Shown: positions 24,803 through 37,397, counted from the stretch's first letter. The stretch is 64,000 nt of DNA from Tricholoma matsutake (GCA_026075535.2 AP026538.1:2418001-2482000); one strand, 5' to 3'. The notes: generated by a model from the letters alone, not told the origin. A program made the numbers and translations.

Positions 24803-27030
24803 ATGTCACAATCTCCCTCACAAAATAGGTATCTGTCCTTAATCTATCCTCCTTTCACCTATAATTCAACTATACATTCAGCCCTTCTTCTTCTCCTCCA
24901 ACACCGTATGTTCTTACATTCCTTTTTATTACTATTATATATTCTAATCCTACTGTTACAGCAATCCTCTCAAACGCAAAGAACCTTCAGATGTTAGGGA
25001 AGATCGTCCACTCACTCCAAAGCAAGAGGTAATCCCCCCAGGTGCCAGTGTTGCAGAGGGGGAATATGCTTCTGGCCTCATTGTTTGCGATGTCTGCGGA
25101 ACTCGGGTCTCATTTCGTCATGACACCACCGGAGAGTTTACCCTGAATCACTGGAATCATCATCGTGAAACCTGGTAGATGATTGCGTCGTCTTGATGTT
25201 ACCATCTCTTTTGTTTAATCACGTGTTTAGTTCTAGTTTCCTTCCTCAGCCTGCTCCCGTCTCCAACCTCCCTACCGCAGATCCCGTGATTTACACTCCC
25301 GAGAGTGCCGCAGAGGCTCTTGCCCACCCAGTGGCAAAACGCCGCCGCGCTAAGAGGACTGAAGACGAGCGTATCGAGTATCTCCGTTCGGATCCATACG
25401 TTGCCAAGTTCGAAGCGTACCGCGTTCTATGTGCTTCTTGTGACAAGTGGATTCGTTTGCGCCCCAACTCCACTTATTGTTCTATTCCGTGGGATGCTCA
25501 CCGTAAGAGCTGTTTAGCAAAGAAAATGTACGTACATACTTCCTCATTTTTCTCAATATTTCATTAACTGGGTGTAGAAATAACAAGAACGTCTATGCGC
25601 TCGAGGAGCGCAACCAGTTCTTTGCCAGGGATCCCGATATCCGTAAGTTCGATGCCGAGCGTGTGCTCTGCGGCCTTTGTGACACTTGGATTGTCATCCC
25701 CCACGAGCATGCTAGAGCCATCGAAAGATGGCTCCAGCACCGTGCAGACTGTCAGAAAAGCAAGGCTGCTAGTTCACCGTACGTTCGAATGCCTGCATAC
25801 GTTTTATTTGTACCTCACTATGAATACAGAGCCCGTTTTCGTGACATACATCCTGCATTAGATCCGCAACTCTCTGCGGAGCACCCAGGGACGTCTTCAT
25901 CGTCCACAAGCCCTACTACTCCCACCTCTGCCTCCACTAAAACTTCCATCCCCTCGCCGTTCATCTCCCACACACATACCTTGAACCTTGGCCATGCCTT
26001 CCCTGCTTTTCCTTTACAAGAATCTAGACGGCGCAATGCTGAGCAGCGCGCTGCAACCTTGCGTGCTGATACTCTTATTGGCGCAGTTGAGCCGAACCGT
26101 GTGTTCTGCAGTCTATGCCAAAAATGGGTACAGTTGCGCCAGGATAGCAGCTATTGTGCGTATCCGTGGGTCCAACACCGAGGAAAATGTTTGGCCAGGC
26201 AGTATGTATCTTTACAAACACCCCTCTTTCATCGTTATAGATTGTTAATTAAGTTTTACAGTCATAGACGTACGCAGAAGACCGCGAGCACGAATGATTT
26301 GAAGCATATGAGAATCCACGACGACGACGGAGCCTCTGAGGATGAAGAGGACCCAGAGTCTGAAGAAGGTGTCGAGCCCGGCGTAGATCAAGGTAGGGAC
26401 GCAAGGCGGCCCCCTGATCCACAACGATCTGTGGTCCGGCAACATCATAGCCCGCAGCAACATTACCAGCAGCCGCAGTATCATAGCCATCAACGTGTGC
26501 ATCAGCATGCTAAACCCCGGGCTTCATACCCCTCCCCTAGCGCTGGGAGAACCAATGGTTATCATGTCCACCACCGTGATCGTGCTCCTCCTGCACATAC
26601 TAATGGTAGACCCTCATCCTCATCATCCGCTCGGGTTATACATGGGGCTGAAGTGAACGAAGACCAAGAGGAGGAATGCGAAATGTACGCTGAGCGCGGA
26701 GGTCCAAGACGATCTCATCCATCCGGGCTTGCAGATCTTGACACTCCTCGAGGACGGTAGGGCTGAATTTCTCTTCCTTCTCTTCATCTTTGCTCACAGA
26801 CTTGCTATAGGACACATTTTATCCACTCCTCAATTACACATCTTTTCCGGACTACTTATGATACCACAGACGAGCTAAGTGTGTCTACGCTGCTGGCGTA
26901 CCTTAATGCGGCGGTGCCGCAAGACAAGCATGAAGACTTCGACATGGGAGAGCTGGTCAAAGCTCTAGGATCGTTGAGGGATGGCGAGAGAGTAAGTTTC
27001 GAGGGGGATGTAGTAGGCCTCCTCGACTAG
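24803..27030 (+). CDS. Multi-exon protein with four C2HC zinc fingers, unknown function
   Basis: I read about seven exons with short GT-AG introns: 24803-24828, 24962 to about 25178, 25237 to about 25528, then exons beginning near 25578, 25831 and 26264, and a last exon of about 26,871-27,030. Four similar fingers recur: C-x2-C...W-x2-H-x3-C. Fingers 2-4 (VLCASCDKWIRL, VLCGLCDTWIVI, VFCSLCQKWVQL) keep 19 residues between the second Cys and the His; finger 1 (VCDVCGTRVSF) has 21. A Ser/Thr/Pro-rich linker, an acidic stretch and a His/Gln-rich region follow. The acceptor after 25,172 must be TTCTAG at 25,236 to keep frame. The junction before the last exon (LLAYLNAAVPQDKHEDFDMG) is unresolved; without it the frame stops at 26,760. 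It looks like a host gene. Nucleic-acid binding is only an inference from the fingers. Confidence 0.7.
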
Positions 27031-30000
27031 AAAGGGGCTCCGGAGCCTGCAGAGGCGTTATTCGCTTCCACATATTGCTGATGAGATGCTTCTCCTTCTG
27101 GCCGCTCTGTGGCGTTCTTTGATTATTATTTCTTTTTGGCTGATATTGATTTCTTTGGAATATCTAATTGTCTTGGACCCGAACATATACATTGTGACAC
27201 ACTAGGACGTTGGTTTTTCCCATCGAAGATATTCTCCGTGATATTTTTACATATCTCTCTATCTCAGTTGTGGGTTATCGACCACGTTGACACTGTCGAT
27301 AGATCTGCTATACCCAAGGCAGGGCTTTCATGCCATGATGACTTCTGAAATATATCCTTCTGTCATACCTTGCTGCCACACTGGTACTTTCACGTTCGCA
27401 CATTTTTAAATTTCTGGCAGGCAACTTGCAGCAATGCTGACGAGTTCGGGTGAACGACATTCCCATACGAGCCGGGCATGTTTTTTTTTGTCAACCGTAT
27501 GCATATCACGACGATGCGGTTTCCTTGTCATTCCGAGATCTGGCACCCACACCCACCGAATCTCCATCGCCTGTGATGTTTTTTTGCCATCAGCGGAGAA
27601 ACTTATGTCAGACAAACGGAAAACGGGAAATCGCAACAAGTTATATCAGAAGCTGTGCTCCAGATAACTATTGTTTTCGTGACGCCACCCCACATGCTCT
27701 TAAAAAATGATGTACGTGGCAATACGTCAAAGAGCCACTTCGGCTCAGCGCCGTTATATCTTAACCGAGCCTAGGTTTGAATGAAACTGTAACATATGAC
27801 GAAATAAAGCATAGATTTACGTATGGTATACTTATCGCATAAAGCACGGAATATATGGGATTAGCGTTCGGCGAAATTATGCCTGTGAACATCGTCGGCA
27901 TTAGTATTTCGTATGTCTGCTTCGAAAGGTCATGAAAAAGGTTAAGCTGGAGAATGAGAATATCGTCAGTGATTCCTATTAATGTAAGAGAAGAGGTGTA
28001 ATATTTATAGAGGCCGTGGACAGAAGGACGAACTCTGATGGTACTTATCTTGATTCCTGAGCATACATAGCGGCTTGTATTTGACGTTAGATGACTGTCC
28101 CTTTGCCGCCGGCGATTCCGAGGAACTTGAAAGGGTCAAGACGACCCACTGGTCATCATCTGATGCTTGTCAAACTTACTTCAAATTTGAGTCTGTTTTT
28201 TATTAATTGCAAAATTTTTCTTGCCTCCGGGAGAAGGACATCATACAAGCATAAAAACTTGCGTATGTGTCAACCCTGAGTATGGAGTTCGTAAGAGAAA
28301 ATGAAAGTTAAAGCCTACTTATCGTCCGTCGGACTTCAAGGATGTGTTGTAGTTGTTAGATGTTTCCAGATTTCGAAGACGGTTGATAATATTCTAAATG
28401 GGCTCACCGATGAACGGTCTCCCACGATCGATGAAGCCACTTTGTAGAATGGACAGAGAGCTTATGGAGGTTGCTCATGCGCGCTCACAAAAACGCCGCC
28501 TTGATGTGACGTCACGCGAATATGACCACGTGCGTGGCGTCTTGTTTACTCCGGGCCGTGTTTCCAGTCTAATGGTCAGATGTCCCGCAGCGCAACGCTC
28601 GAACTGTTATTGCAGAAACTTAATATTCCTCGAGAAAGACGAGTCGTCGAAGTATCCTTCCACTTACCTGTTTTAGACTCTTTGTTCGCCATCACTGTCA
28701 TTGAACTTTCTATCATTTCACGTTCTGCAAGCATCCAGACTATCTTAAGTCCCACCGAATTTATGACGCTACCTAGGTCATGATCGATGATCCGTCGAGA
28801 GTAGCTATTATATAATTAGCCGGCCTTAGCCTTTAGAAGGCATAGAGGCTTTCTTATTGTAGCAATTGCAACAAGGCGATGGGAGGCCGTGGGGAGGTCA
28901 CATCGTACTTACATAGCTATCAGGTCAGCTGGAAACTTTGCCGAAAATACTAGTTTCAGTGAAACTGAAATTAAATATTTTCAGGATCTCGGGCCACCCA
29001 AAATACTCCAAAATTTACGGCTACGCTTATCACGACCGTGAGGATTTGTTAGCCGAAAACGGGCACGCCCTGAAATCAGTGGCGCGCCCGTTATTTAATT
29101 GCGCAGGAACTGCTGAGTGGCTATGGTAGAATAGTGTAATACGTAAAGGAAGTGGCTGAGTGAAAACCTATGCAGAGTCCAGACTCTACCCAAAAAACCA
29201 CATCAGGCAAAAAAAAAGTAACAGAGCGAGGGAGGGAGGGTGAGCGCAAACTAGAGAACTACATAGACACGAGAGCAGTGAAAAAAGACACTAAAAGAAA
29301 GGAAACTCACCCAAAGCACGCGAGTCGTGGAACGGACTCTCGTGCGATGGGCGAGTTGATAAGCAAACGGGTGAGACATGTATTGTCATAGAGAGGACGG
29401 GCCTGGACGGCTGACAGGTCGCTGAGCGCTACGACGGTCACCCTCGAGCTCGGAAGCCCAAGAGGAGTTGTGCGGCGGAGCGAACGAGGAGAAGCGTTGC
29501 ACAAGCGCGCAGTGCATGGAAGAAGGCTATGTTGTCAAGATCCTTCATGGTGATTAGCTCGTGTAAACAAATATTTAAACAACGAAACGTCCAATTTCAG
29601 TCATGACAAAACTATTGTTTTCGGCCCAATTTTCAGTTGCCCTGAAAAGTTGATATATATATGGCGTGACCGTGCTACATTAGGAAGTTCGTCTTTTTGG
29701 GCAAACTCAAAACTAGTCAAAACTGTGCCGAAATTTGTGTTTTCAGGATCAGGACTGCAATCAAGAAGATTACATAGTTTCAGGCCATCTGAATTGGAAG
29801 TTCACGCGGCTATAACAAAATTTAAATTTATTTTAGCTAGCCTGAAATGTTGGTTGCACACGGTGTATGTTTCTCTCCTGTGTTTATAACATGCCGCTTG
29901 TGTCGCAGGTCCGTGCTTTGCTTGGGAAACTCTTCTACAACGATTACTGCGATACAGCGTATCTCCGGCATCAAGCAGTTTCATATTTTGTAACAATCCT

Positions 30001-30343
30001 TGAGTAATATGTAATATGGCTGACGTCTTGATTGCAAGGCGAAAATAGTAAGATTCTGTGAGAAGAGTCTCCTCTTATCGTATGAAATTTCAAACAAAGT
30101 TATTTATCCCATTTCATTAACCCTCATTAACCCTCGAGGACGTTCGTTTACACTCTTGCGCTCACTGGAACAAGCCAGTTGTGGATGAAAGCCTGGTTTG
30201 AATTTTCTACCAGGATTATAATTTATTGTTCCGCATAGATCGCTCTGACGTCATCATGCGTCCTTCAAATATCCGCGTATCCCACGCGCAGTTGTCACGA
30301 AATTCACCCAGATTTCCTCTGTGTTATAGAACCACCAGCAAGG
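27031..30343. other. No supported gene; partly duplicated sequence
   Basis: Short frames only. The phrase around 28,685 (TCGCCATCACTGTCATT) recurs near 32,269, and AAGGCGATGGGAGGCCGT (28,875) recurs near 32,377, so part of this spacer belongs to the duplication that made the two EthD-like genes. The last 100 bases are the promoter side of the first paralogue. Confidence 0.5.
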
Positions 30344-31099
30344 ATGTCTAACACGTGCCAAGCATTGTCTATTGTGCACGGAGAACTTGGCTCGGAAGTT
30401 TCCGAGGCAGAATTCAATGGTATGCGAACAGCTATTCTTAGAATCTTGACATGTTCGCCTTCTGAGCTATATCCTTCAGATTGGTTTGAAGAGCATGCAG
30501 CTGCTCGTTTGACAGTTCCCGGTATCTGTTCGGCAGCACGCTATATAGCGAGTGACTCAAAGCCACCATCCTGGTTCGCTATATACGATCTAGCAGCTCT
30601 CGATGTGCTTGAGAGCGAGCCGTACAAGGCTCTACGCTCTAATGTTCCTCCCAACGAGCAGTCAATCATTTCCCGACTTTCTATCCTCCATCCCACAATC
30701 TACAGTCTCTTCTCTTCGCTTCCGAACTCTGATGTGAGTTCCGGATCACCGTCCGCCAAGTATATCCTTGCGGTAGGCATCGAGCCTCCGAATGCAGAGG
30801 TTGAGGAGGATCAGAACAGGTGGTACGCCGAGGAGCATTTGGATCTACTTTCCAAAGTTCCCGGATTTCTCCGTGCGCGGCGATTCAAGCTGGTCCGTCA
30901 CGTCGAAATCGCCGGGAAGGCCGAAGGCGATCCCGTTAAGCCCACCAAATACCTTACTCTGTATGATTGGGATCGCGACCCGATTGCGGCGACCGAGGAA
31001 TCCAAAAATACTCTAGAGACGCCTTGGTCAGCGAGAATTCACTCAGCAGTTCCTGCTCAGTTGAGGACGTATATCCTTGACAAGACCATTTCGAAGTAG
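30344..31099 (+). CDS. EthD-like / dimeric alpha-beta barrel protein, copy 1
   Basis: The frame is open throughout, but comparison with its paralogue shows a 60-nt intron (30,420-30,479, GTATGC...CTTCAG). Removing it joins EAEFN to DWFEEHAAARLTVPGI, giving 231 residues. The pattern (EFNDW-[FY], a later WYAEEHLDLLSKVPGF, RARRFKL, YLTLYDWD) is that of two ferredoxin-like halves, as in EthD/dimeric alpha-beta barrel proteins common in fungi. No catalytic role can be read from the sequence. There is no signal peptide or membrane segment. A paralogue lies 1.9 kb downstream on the same strand. Confidence 0.8.
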   Translation: MSNTCQALSIVHGELGSEVSEAEFNGMRTAILRILTCSPSELYPSDWFEEHAAARLTVPGICSAARYIASDSKPPSWFAIYDLAALDVLESEPYKALRSNVPPNEQSIISRLSILHPTIYSLFSSLPNSDVSSGSPSAKYILAVGIEPPNAEVEEDQNRWYAEEHLDLLSKVPGFLRARRFKLVRHVEIAGKAEGDPVKPTKYLTLYDWDRDPIAATEESKNTLETPWSARIHSAVPAQLRTYILDKTISK

Positions 31100-32994
31100 G
31101 CAAGATGCGTTGCGACTGCGCTAATGTCAGCTGCTCCCCTTATCAAGCGTCTGACGTTTTTGATGACGCTCGATGCCAGTGTAATGCTGACGCATAGGCA
31201 TGTTTAGAAACGGAAATAGCGTATTACAAATGATATGACATCGACAGGATATCATTGATAGTTTGTATCCACTGGCATTGTCTAGACGACAATGGTTTGC
31301 GATCCAGTCGGTGGTTCGTGTCTCGCCACAACAGTCAACAGGTCGAGTCAGTGGAGCGCCTCCTGTTAATAGTCCGAAAACAACATGATGACGAGAATGA
31401 GTGCTGCCACCCTCTGGCAGGCTGCAGGCATCTGAGAGACAGCAACATTACGACAAAGTGGATCATTGCTTACGTGCCAATAGGTTATCTGGATCATTAG
31501 AGGGGTTCTTGAATAATGAGTCGTACGCACTGGCGTGCTGAGCATTGAGTCAAGCCCCGTTTTTATAGACTGCTATATACGACTTCTCCTCTGCAGAGTC
31601 TTCTGAAGTGCCTTACGAGACCCGTTCCACTCCAACACGCCACTGACTACTCTCATCCTTGCTTCCAGGGAACATCATGCGAAAACCAAAGACCCCTCTG
31701 GCCTCTTTTCCTTCCAGTTTCGCGGTCTTTGTTGCCGATTCTCCAAGCAACACAGGAGGACATGACTTTAATGAGGGACACCTGGAGATTCGGGCCGTCG
31801 GACGATACTGTTAACCAGAGAATGCAAATAATAGCTTGGACCGACGTATCACTGGAAAGTCACGACACGTTATACAGAGAAATGCATTTTTTTCGAGAGT
31901 CCTCTGCTTGCATCGCTTCTCCCTTGTCCTGGCTACAGAATTCTCGCTCTCGATGGCCAGCTCGCCGTTGGCACTTACCGATTTTCCCTATCCATGTCTC
32001 ACTGCCGTGGTGTGCCTCCATCCGACGTATCGTTACATTCTGATCACTCATCTTAATCCTGGGGAGCGCTATGTATTCAGGCGAGTGGCGAGAACGTGAT
32101 TCACCCAAACGTTGTTGCAGGACTGAAGGCCCAACCATATCACGTCAGGTTAACGCATCTGCCCACCTTTACAAATTTATCTTCATCAAGAACTAACATC
32201 GCATATCCTCGAGCACGAGCAACTGGAGTCGTTGAAGTGCCTTTCTACCTTGCGTTTAAGACTTCATTCGCCATCACTGTCATTAAATATCCTCGCCTTC
32301 TACAAGCGTCTTGTTTTTATGTCCCACCCAGGATCTCCCGAAAACAAATTTACGCAAGTCCATGGCAACAACTTACAAGGCGATGGGGGCCGTTCATTGG
32401 AAGGTGAATAATAGCTGGAGGGTGATACTTAGCTACTGGGTTGACTGTTTTTTTCCTTCGTACATTGATCTGTTTATGGTAGCAATCAAATATTGGTGGG
32501 GAAGATTTCTGCCGCTGACTCTTCTTTCTCCGCCATCTTGCAACAATGACATTAGCTAAATTCAAGCTTGATGGCTGGTCGCAAAATAAGTGGCCGAATA
32601 TTGGGAACTGCTTGATGGCGCAGTTAGCTGCCAGGCGTCACAACAATTGTGGTCCTAAATGTACCCCGCAGGGCGACTGAAGTCTTAGGCTGGGTTGTAA
32701 CAATCGATTTATCCCGCTGCACTTCATTAATCCTACGAAGACGTTTGCTTACTTTCATGTGCTATCAGAGTAAGCTTATTATGGATGACGCGCGGTTGTT
32801 GATAAATCAGTGAGGAACCGGTCATGCCACCTTGTCATGCTGAAATTAGTTTCGGTTCTCTGTGGCTGTCGGTCATCGGGCCCAAGTCACGACTCTCACG
32901 TCATCGGTGCGCATGCACGGAGTCACGCGCAATCGATACGATACGCTTAATATCCCTCCGATTTCCTCTGCACTATACCATCAGCACCCCGAAG
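31100..32994. other. Spacer between the EthD-like paralogues
   Basis: No gene recognised. 31,200-31,400 is similar to the DNA downstream of the second paralogue (33,880-34,050), and 32,260-32,400 resembles 28,680-28,890. The spacer is therefore assembled from the two ends of a duplicated block. Confidence 0.6.
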
Positions 32995-33747
32995 ATGTCT
33001 AACACTAGCCAAGGATTGTTTCTTGTGTACTCAGAACCTGGCTCAGAAGTTTCTGAGGCAGAATTCAATGGTATTTGAACAATTATTCTTAGATGACTTA
33101 CTCGCCTTTTACTAGTTTATCCTTCAGATTGGTATGACGAGCATACAGCTGCTCGTCTGACAGTCCCCGGTATCACTTCGGCAGCACGCTATAAAGCGAA
33201 TGACTCAAAGTCACCGTCCTGGATCGCTGTGTACGATCTAGCAGCTCCTGATGTGATAGATGGCGAGGCGTACCAGGCTTTACGCTCTAACGCGTCCGTC
33301 AAGGAGCAGTCAATCATCTCCCGACTTCCTATCCTCCATCCCACAGTCTACAGTTTCTTCTCTTCCTTTCCGAAACCTGGTGTCAGTTCTACATCACCGT
33401 CCGCCAAGCATATCCTTGCAGTAGGCATTGAGCCTCCGAATGCAGAGTTTGAGGAGGATCAGAACAGGTGGTATGCCGAGGAGCATCTGGATCTACTTTC
33501 CAAAGTTCCCGGATTTATCCGTGCGCGGCGATTCAAGCTGGTCAGTCACGTCGAAAAGGCCGGGAAGGCCGAAGGCGATCCCATCAAGCCCACCAGATAC
33601 CTTACTCTATATGAATGGGATCGCGACACGTACGCGGAGGCCCAAGCATTCAAAGATGCTCTGGTGACGCCTTGGTCAGTGAGAATCCAAACAGCAGTTC
33701 CTCCTGACTTGAGGACGTACACTCTTCATAAGAGTTTTTCGAAGTAG
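32995..33747 (+). CDS. EthD-like / dimeric alpha-beta barrel protein, copy 2
   Basis: A 76-nt first exon (ATG 32,995) and a second exon from 33,128 to 33,747 flank a 57-nt intron (33,071-33,127, GTATTT...CTTCAG). The intron holds stops, so unspliced reading looks broken. Spliced, the protein is 231 residues, exactly as long as copy 1, with the same phase-1 junction (EFN|DWYDEHTAARLTVPGI) and the same WYAEEHLDLLSKVPGF and RARRFKL blocks. Both copies look functional. Upstream both share a CGATTTCCTCTG-like stretch 25-40 bases before the ATG. The role is unknown. Confidence 0.8.
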
Positions 33748-34145
33748 GAAAGATGCGTTGCGACTGCGGCCAATGTCGCCTGCTTTCCCTTATCAAGCTT
33801 TGATGGCGTTCGACTATTTCAGTTTTATAGATTCCGGTGAAGCGCAGGCAATGTGGTGGTGTGTGATTTATAGAAACGTTCGTTACAGAAGTAGCGCATT
33901 ACAAACAGCGGAATATTGACAGAAAATGCTTGATCGTTTCTATAAGTTGTCTGGAAGGTGTGTACCAACCCAGTTGGTGGTTCGTATCCCGTGGACGTTT
34001 GATCAACTGGGAGCAATGTTCGTCGTCGTTGGCGCAAAACTTGTTAACTATGACAAATAACGCGAACAGAGAGCAATTTTGCCATTTCTGCCAAATTTCT
34101 GCACCACCTTATCATCTCACATACAGTGTATCGAATAATATGACC
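33748..34145. other. Duplicated 3' flank up to the large element
   Basis: Holds the counterpart of 31,200-31,400: both have an -GTTGGTGGTTCGT-like phrase and GCG-ATTACAAA. There is no gene. It ends at TATTGAATG, the candidate target duplication of the 22-kb element. Confidence 0.55.
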
Positions 34146-34154
34146 TATTGAATG
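34146..34154. repeat. Candidate left target-site duplication TATTGAATG
   Basis: The same 9 bases lie just outside the right TIR (56,163-56,171). The last one or two bases may belong to the element; an 8-bp duplication is possible. Confidence 0.6.
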
Positions 34155-34378
34155 CCACACTGTTCAGTAAAAAACAACAGTATATCTGTTCAGTGGATTT
34201 CTGCAAAACCACGATAGATCCATCAGTAGTGGATTGGGCCCACATCAGGAAAGACTCATGTGGGCCCAGGGTGTGATGCATCCATGTGGGTCCAGTATAC
34301 AGATTCACTGAAAAATTCTTGGTGGCAGTAACATCTGAATCATGGCGCCGGCTAGCATGGTCACCATTTTACTACATG
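34155..34378 (-). repeat. Left terminal inverted repeat
   Basis: The reverse complement runs CATGTAGTAAAATGGTGACC... to ...ACTGAACAGTGTGGC and aligns end to end with 55,902-56,162. Shared blocks include ATTCAGATGTTACTG, CCACCAAGAATTTTTCAG, ACACCCTGGGCCCACA and TGGTTTTGCAGAAATC. Most differences are C/T or G/A. Confidence 0.8.
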
Positions 34379-35160
34379 TTACCACATATACATGGCCCAT
34401 GCAATGAATACATGTGATACAGAACAATCATATTGGCCCACCACTGGTTTTCTTATAGACATCAGCCTATATGGAGATATCATTGGTGCTGGTTCCTGGC
34501 ACCAATGATCATTGTAGGTTGGTAGGAAAAAGTGCAGCAGCAGGTCAGCAGATATTGGCAGTTGGATGCATACAGCGTTGGGTCACAGCAGATATGGTTG
34601 GATGCATGCGGCGCCAGGACATGCCACACTAGCTGATTTTTTTTGACACTGATTATTGATGTGATGTCCTGCTATAGATTATGGTTAGATATAAATGAAT
34701 GTCCCAATGTAGGGGCCAGAATCTGGAGGTATGAGTGCACAATTTCATTGACTTGACAGAGGATGTAGTTAAGAGTTTGAACTGTCAGCAGATATCGACG
34801 GTTGGATGCATACAGTGTCAGGTCACAGCAGATATGGTTGGATGCATGTGGTGCTGGGACATGCCACACTAGCCAATTTGTTTAGACACCGATTATTGAT
34901 GTGATGTCCTGCTATAGATTATGGTTAGATATAAACAAATGTCCCAATGTAGGGGCCAGAATCTGGAGGTATGAGCACACAATTTCACCGACTTGACAGA
35001 GGGTGTAGTTAAGAGTTTGAACTGCTTACCACATATACATGGGCCCATGCGATGATTCCATTTGATAGGGAACGATCATACTGGCCCACCACTGGTTTTC
35101 CTATAGACATCGGCCCATATGGACATATTGTTGGTGCTTGTTCCCAGCGCCGATGATAAT
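34379..35160. repeat. Subterminal repeats: 240-bp tandem pair flanked by a direct repeat
   Basis: 34,545-34,784 and 34,785-35,024 are two adjacent 240-bp copies (GTTGGATGCATACAG... to ...TAAGAGTTTGAACTG). They lie between two copies of a block of about 130 bp (34,379-34,510 and 35,030-35,160) that starts TTACCACATATACATGG and includes GGCCCACCACTGGTTTTC. Confidence 0.8.
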
Positions 35161-35180
35161 TTTGTCCATTGATTACTTAA

Positions 35181-36235
35181 TTGTCACTTAATCATCCAAA
35201 TGTTATCTACAACTGCATTGAAGTTATGCCATCCCACTATACAAACCTCGAATCTGTGCCTCGCCAGCCATATAAACCTGACCCTGTTGCTGCTGGCAAA
35301 TTTGCTACCACATTGAATCAAATAGAGGTCGAGCATCAGAGGAACACTGATTTCCTAGAGAACCCTCACCCTACAGTCAAGCCTACTGAGTTCCATGAGC
35401 AGGCCATCACTGCTCAACAGGTAGCTTGTGATCTCAGCATTCGAGAGAGTACTACAGGACTACTACCAGCACGGAATGATCTAGCACATGGGGAGGAAGT
35501 GCTGTTGTATGGAGCATCACATCTCTGCGCTGCAATCACTGCATGGATCCATGCGGTAGAGAACGATGAACACTACAACAAGTCATGGTTGGGGTGGGTG
35601 TCTGACATATTTTATGAGACTGTAAGTGAACATATTGTGATTGCCAATTATCTCATCACCAATACCAATTTAGAAGGAATTCTTGATAGCCATTGGAATT
35701 CATGCCTCTATGGGTGGCAGTGCTCCATACACTCACCTGGTCATCGTGGAAACCATAAAGATGGTGCAGGATGGGACTTTGTGGTGCTTGGAACACAATG
35801 ATCCTGAGGGCAAAGATTTTCTGGAACTAGAATACATTCCATGCAAAGGTACTTGAAGGTCGATGCTGATGACACCACCCGTATCATTGATAACTATATC
35901 AACTCTTGGTGGAGTAAACAGAATGATCCAGAGAACTACAACTCATACCCATTTGCTCCACACGACTTCCTGGTGGTTCATTGGCCACAGACGAGTTGTC
36001 CTTTAATTTTCATCAGATCCAGTTCACCTGGCAAGACCTATGGCTGGTCCCATATGCCACTGGTGACATGGCCAAAATACAATTAATGATGAAGATCTTC
36101 AATGACCTGCATTCAACATGGAAAAGGATGACTGAGACGGTTTGAGAAAATGATGCCCAACTTCAGAAGGACAGGAAATTGTTGGCTTACTGGGAGGATG
36201 TGTGGAATCAAATTAGGGAGCACCTTGACACTTAA
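35181..36235 (+). pseudogene. Cargo gene of unknown function with a TGA stop
   Basis: The first exon is open from 35,181 to 35,801 (for example ARNDLAHGEEVLLYGASHL and YNKSWLGWVSDIFYETVSEH). Coding resumes in further frames to TWQDLWLVPYATGDMAKIQ and ends with LLAYWEDVWNQIREHLDT at 36,235, giving at least three exons. The intron boundaries are only approximate. An in-frame TGA at 36,143-36,145 sits where CGA would read Arg (C to T), so the copy is probably dead. The first reading codon may be upstream of a true ATG. I do not recognise the family. Confidence 0.45.
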
Positions 36236-36489
36236 CAAGTTGTCTATTTAAGTTTTTACTTCCCAATTCATATAAATTTCCACCGGTAGCATAAGTTGGG
36301 GAAAGTGCTAGTGGTTGGCCCAGCTGGAAGCATGTGGGCTGATGTCAGTAAGATACACAGGCAAGTAACACAAGAGAACAATCATTAGTTGAAGACAGTA
36401 GTAATGTCCAATGAGATTAGATGTAGATTAATCCTGACACTGGCTGGACAGCAACTGTTGCTTGTGTGGCAGTCAGCTATTTCCTAACT

Positions 36490-37095
36490 GTATCTCTCGG
36501 CTCTGGAAAAGATAAAGTTGGTGCTGGTCATTCACATAGCTCTTAAAAGACTTGTATGCTAATTGCGGCCAGTGTGCACTAGAACATGGATAACAAACAC
36601 AGCAATGGTGACATGCTGGATGCTGTAGGAATGTGGGAGGATAAGGATATATGCAAAAACAGTACATTGTAGTGACAAATGCCGGTAGTAATAAAGTCAC
36701 CTGCGGCCATAAGCGTACAAGTCAGAGCTAAGCAAAAAGTTACCCAGAGCTGAAAAATCACAGAACCTCACAGGCAACAGCCAGGCAATGTCATAGGTGC
36801 CGATGGATCAGACAACCCTATATAAACATGTGTTTTCTGACACATTGAAACATCGCAAGAAACAATTACAGGCTAATGAGCACGAGGTCTATAGAAACCA
36901 TCACAGGTGCCACCGGTGATGTGCCCACAGTCCCAGAAACCACATTGGTCAAAAAGTGCAACAATCCAGAAATCTGTATGGGCCCATTTGAACATAATTA
37001 AAGGGCATGGGCCCATATGTATAACACATTCAACACAAAGTGACTGGGTGGGCCCACGATGGTCAAATAGCAAGATATGGGCTCACATGACTACA
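36490..37095 (-). repeat. Inner inverted repeat, left arm
   Basis: Its reverse complement matches 51,715-52,142 in the same order: GGGCCCA-rich part inside, then CACTACAATGTACTGTTTTTGC, then TTATCCATGTTCTAGTG, then AAGAGCTATG and CACCAACTTTATCT at the outer edge. There are gaps between the blocks. The short frames within it are not genes. Confidence 0.75.
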
Positions 37096-37397
37096 GCGTG
37101 TCATATGTGATTTGTGGTAGTACAGAACAGTAGCAACGGTGTAGTAAGAACCTATTGACCAATGGTTATCATGAACACTGCCAGTGTAATTTTCCATTGG
37201 AAACATTGATGGTAGCTTTGTGAGTATGACCTAGGTAACATGTTAGTATGCTGTAGTGTAGAACAGTACCATAGTAACCTCTACATGGTACCATTGTCAT
37301 TTACATCGCCATGTTGCCATGTTTCCTCACTGCCTACAGTGCCTATATAATCCTGGAGATGCTTGTTCAATAATTCTATATTGGTCTACAAACCATC

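Noticed and set aside
33965..34010. Possible tRNA gene (GGTTCGTATCCC)
   Set aside because: The B-box-like string has no pairing T-stem, A-box or acceptor stem at proper distances.
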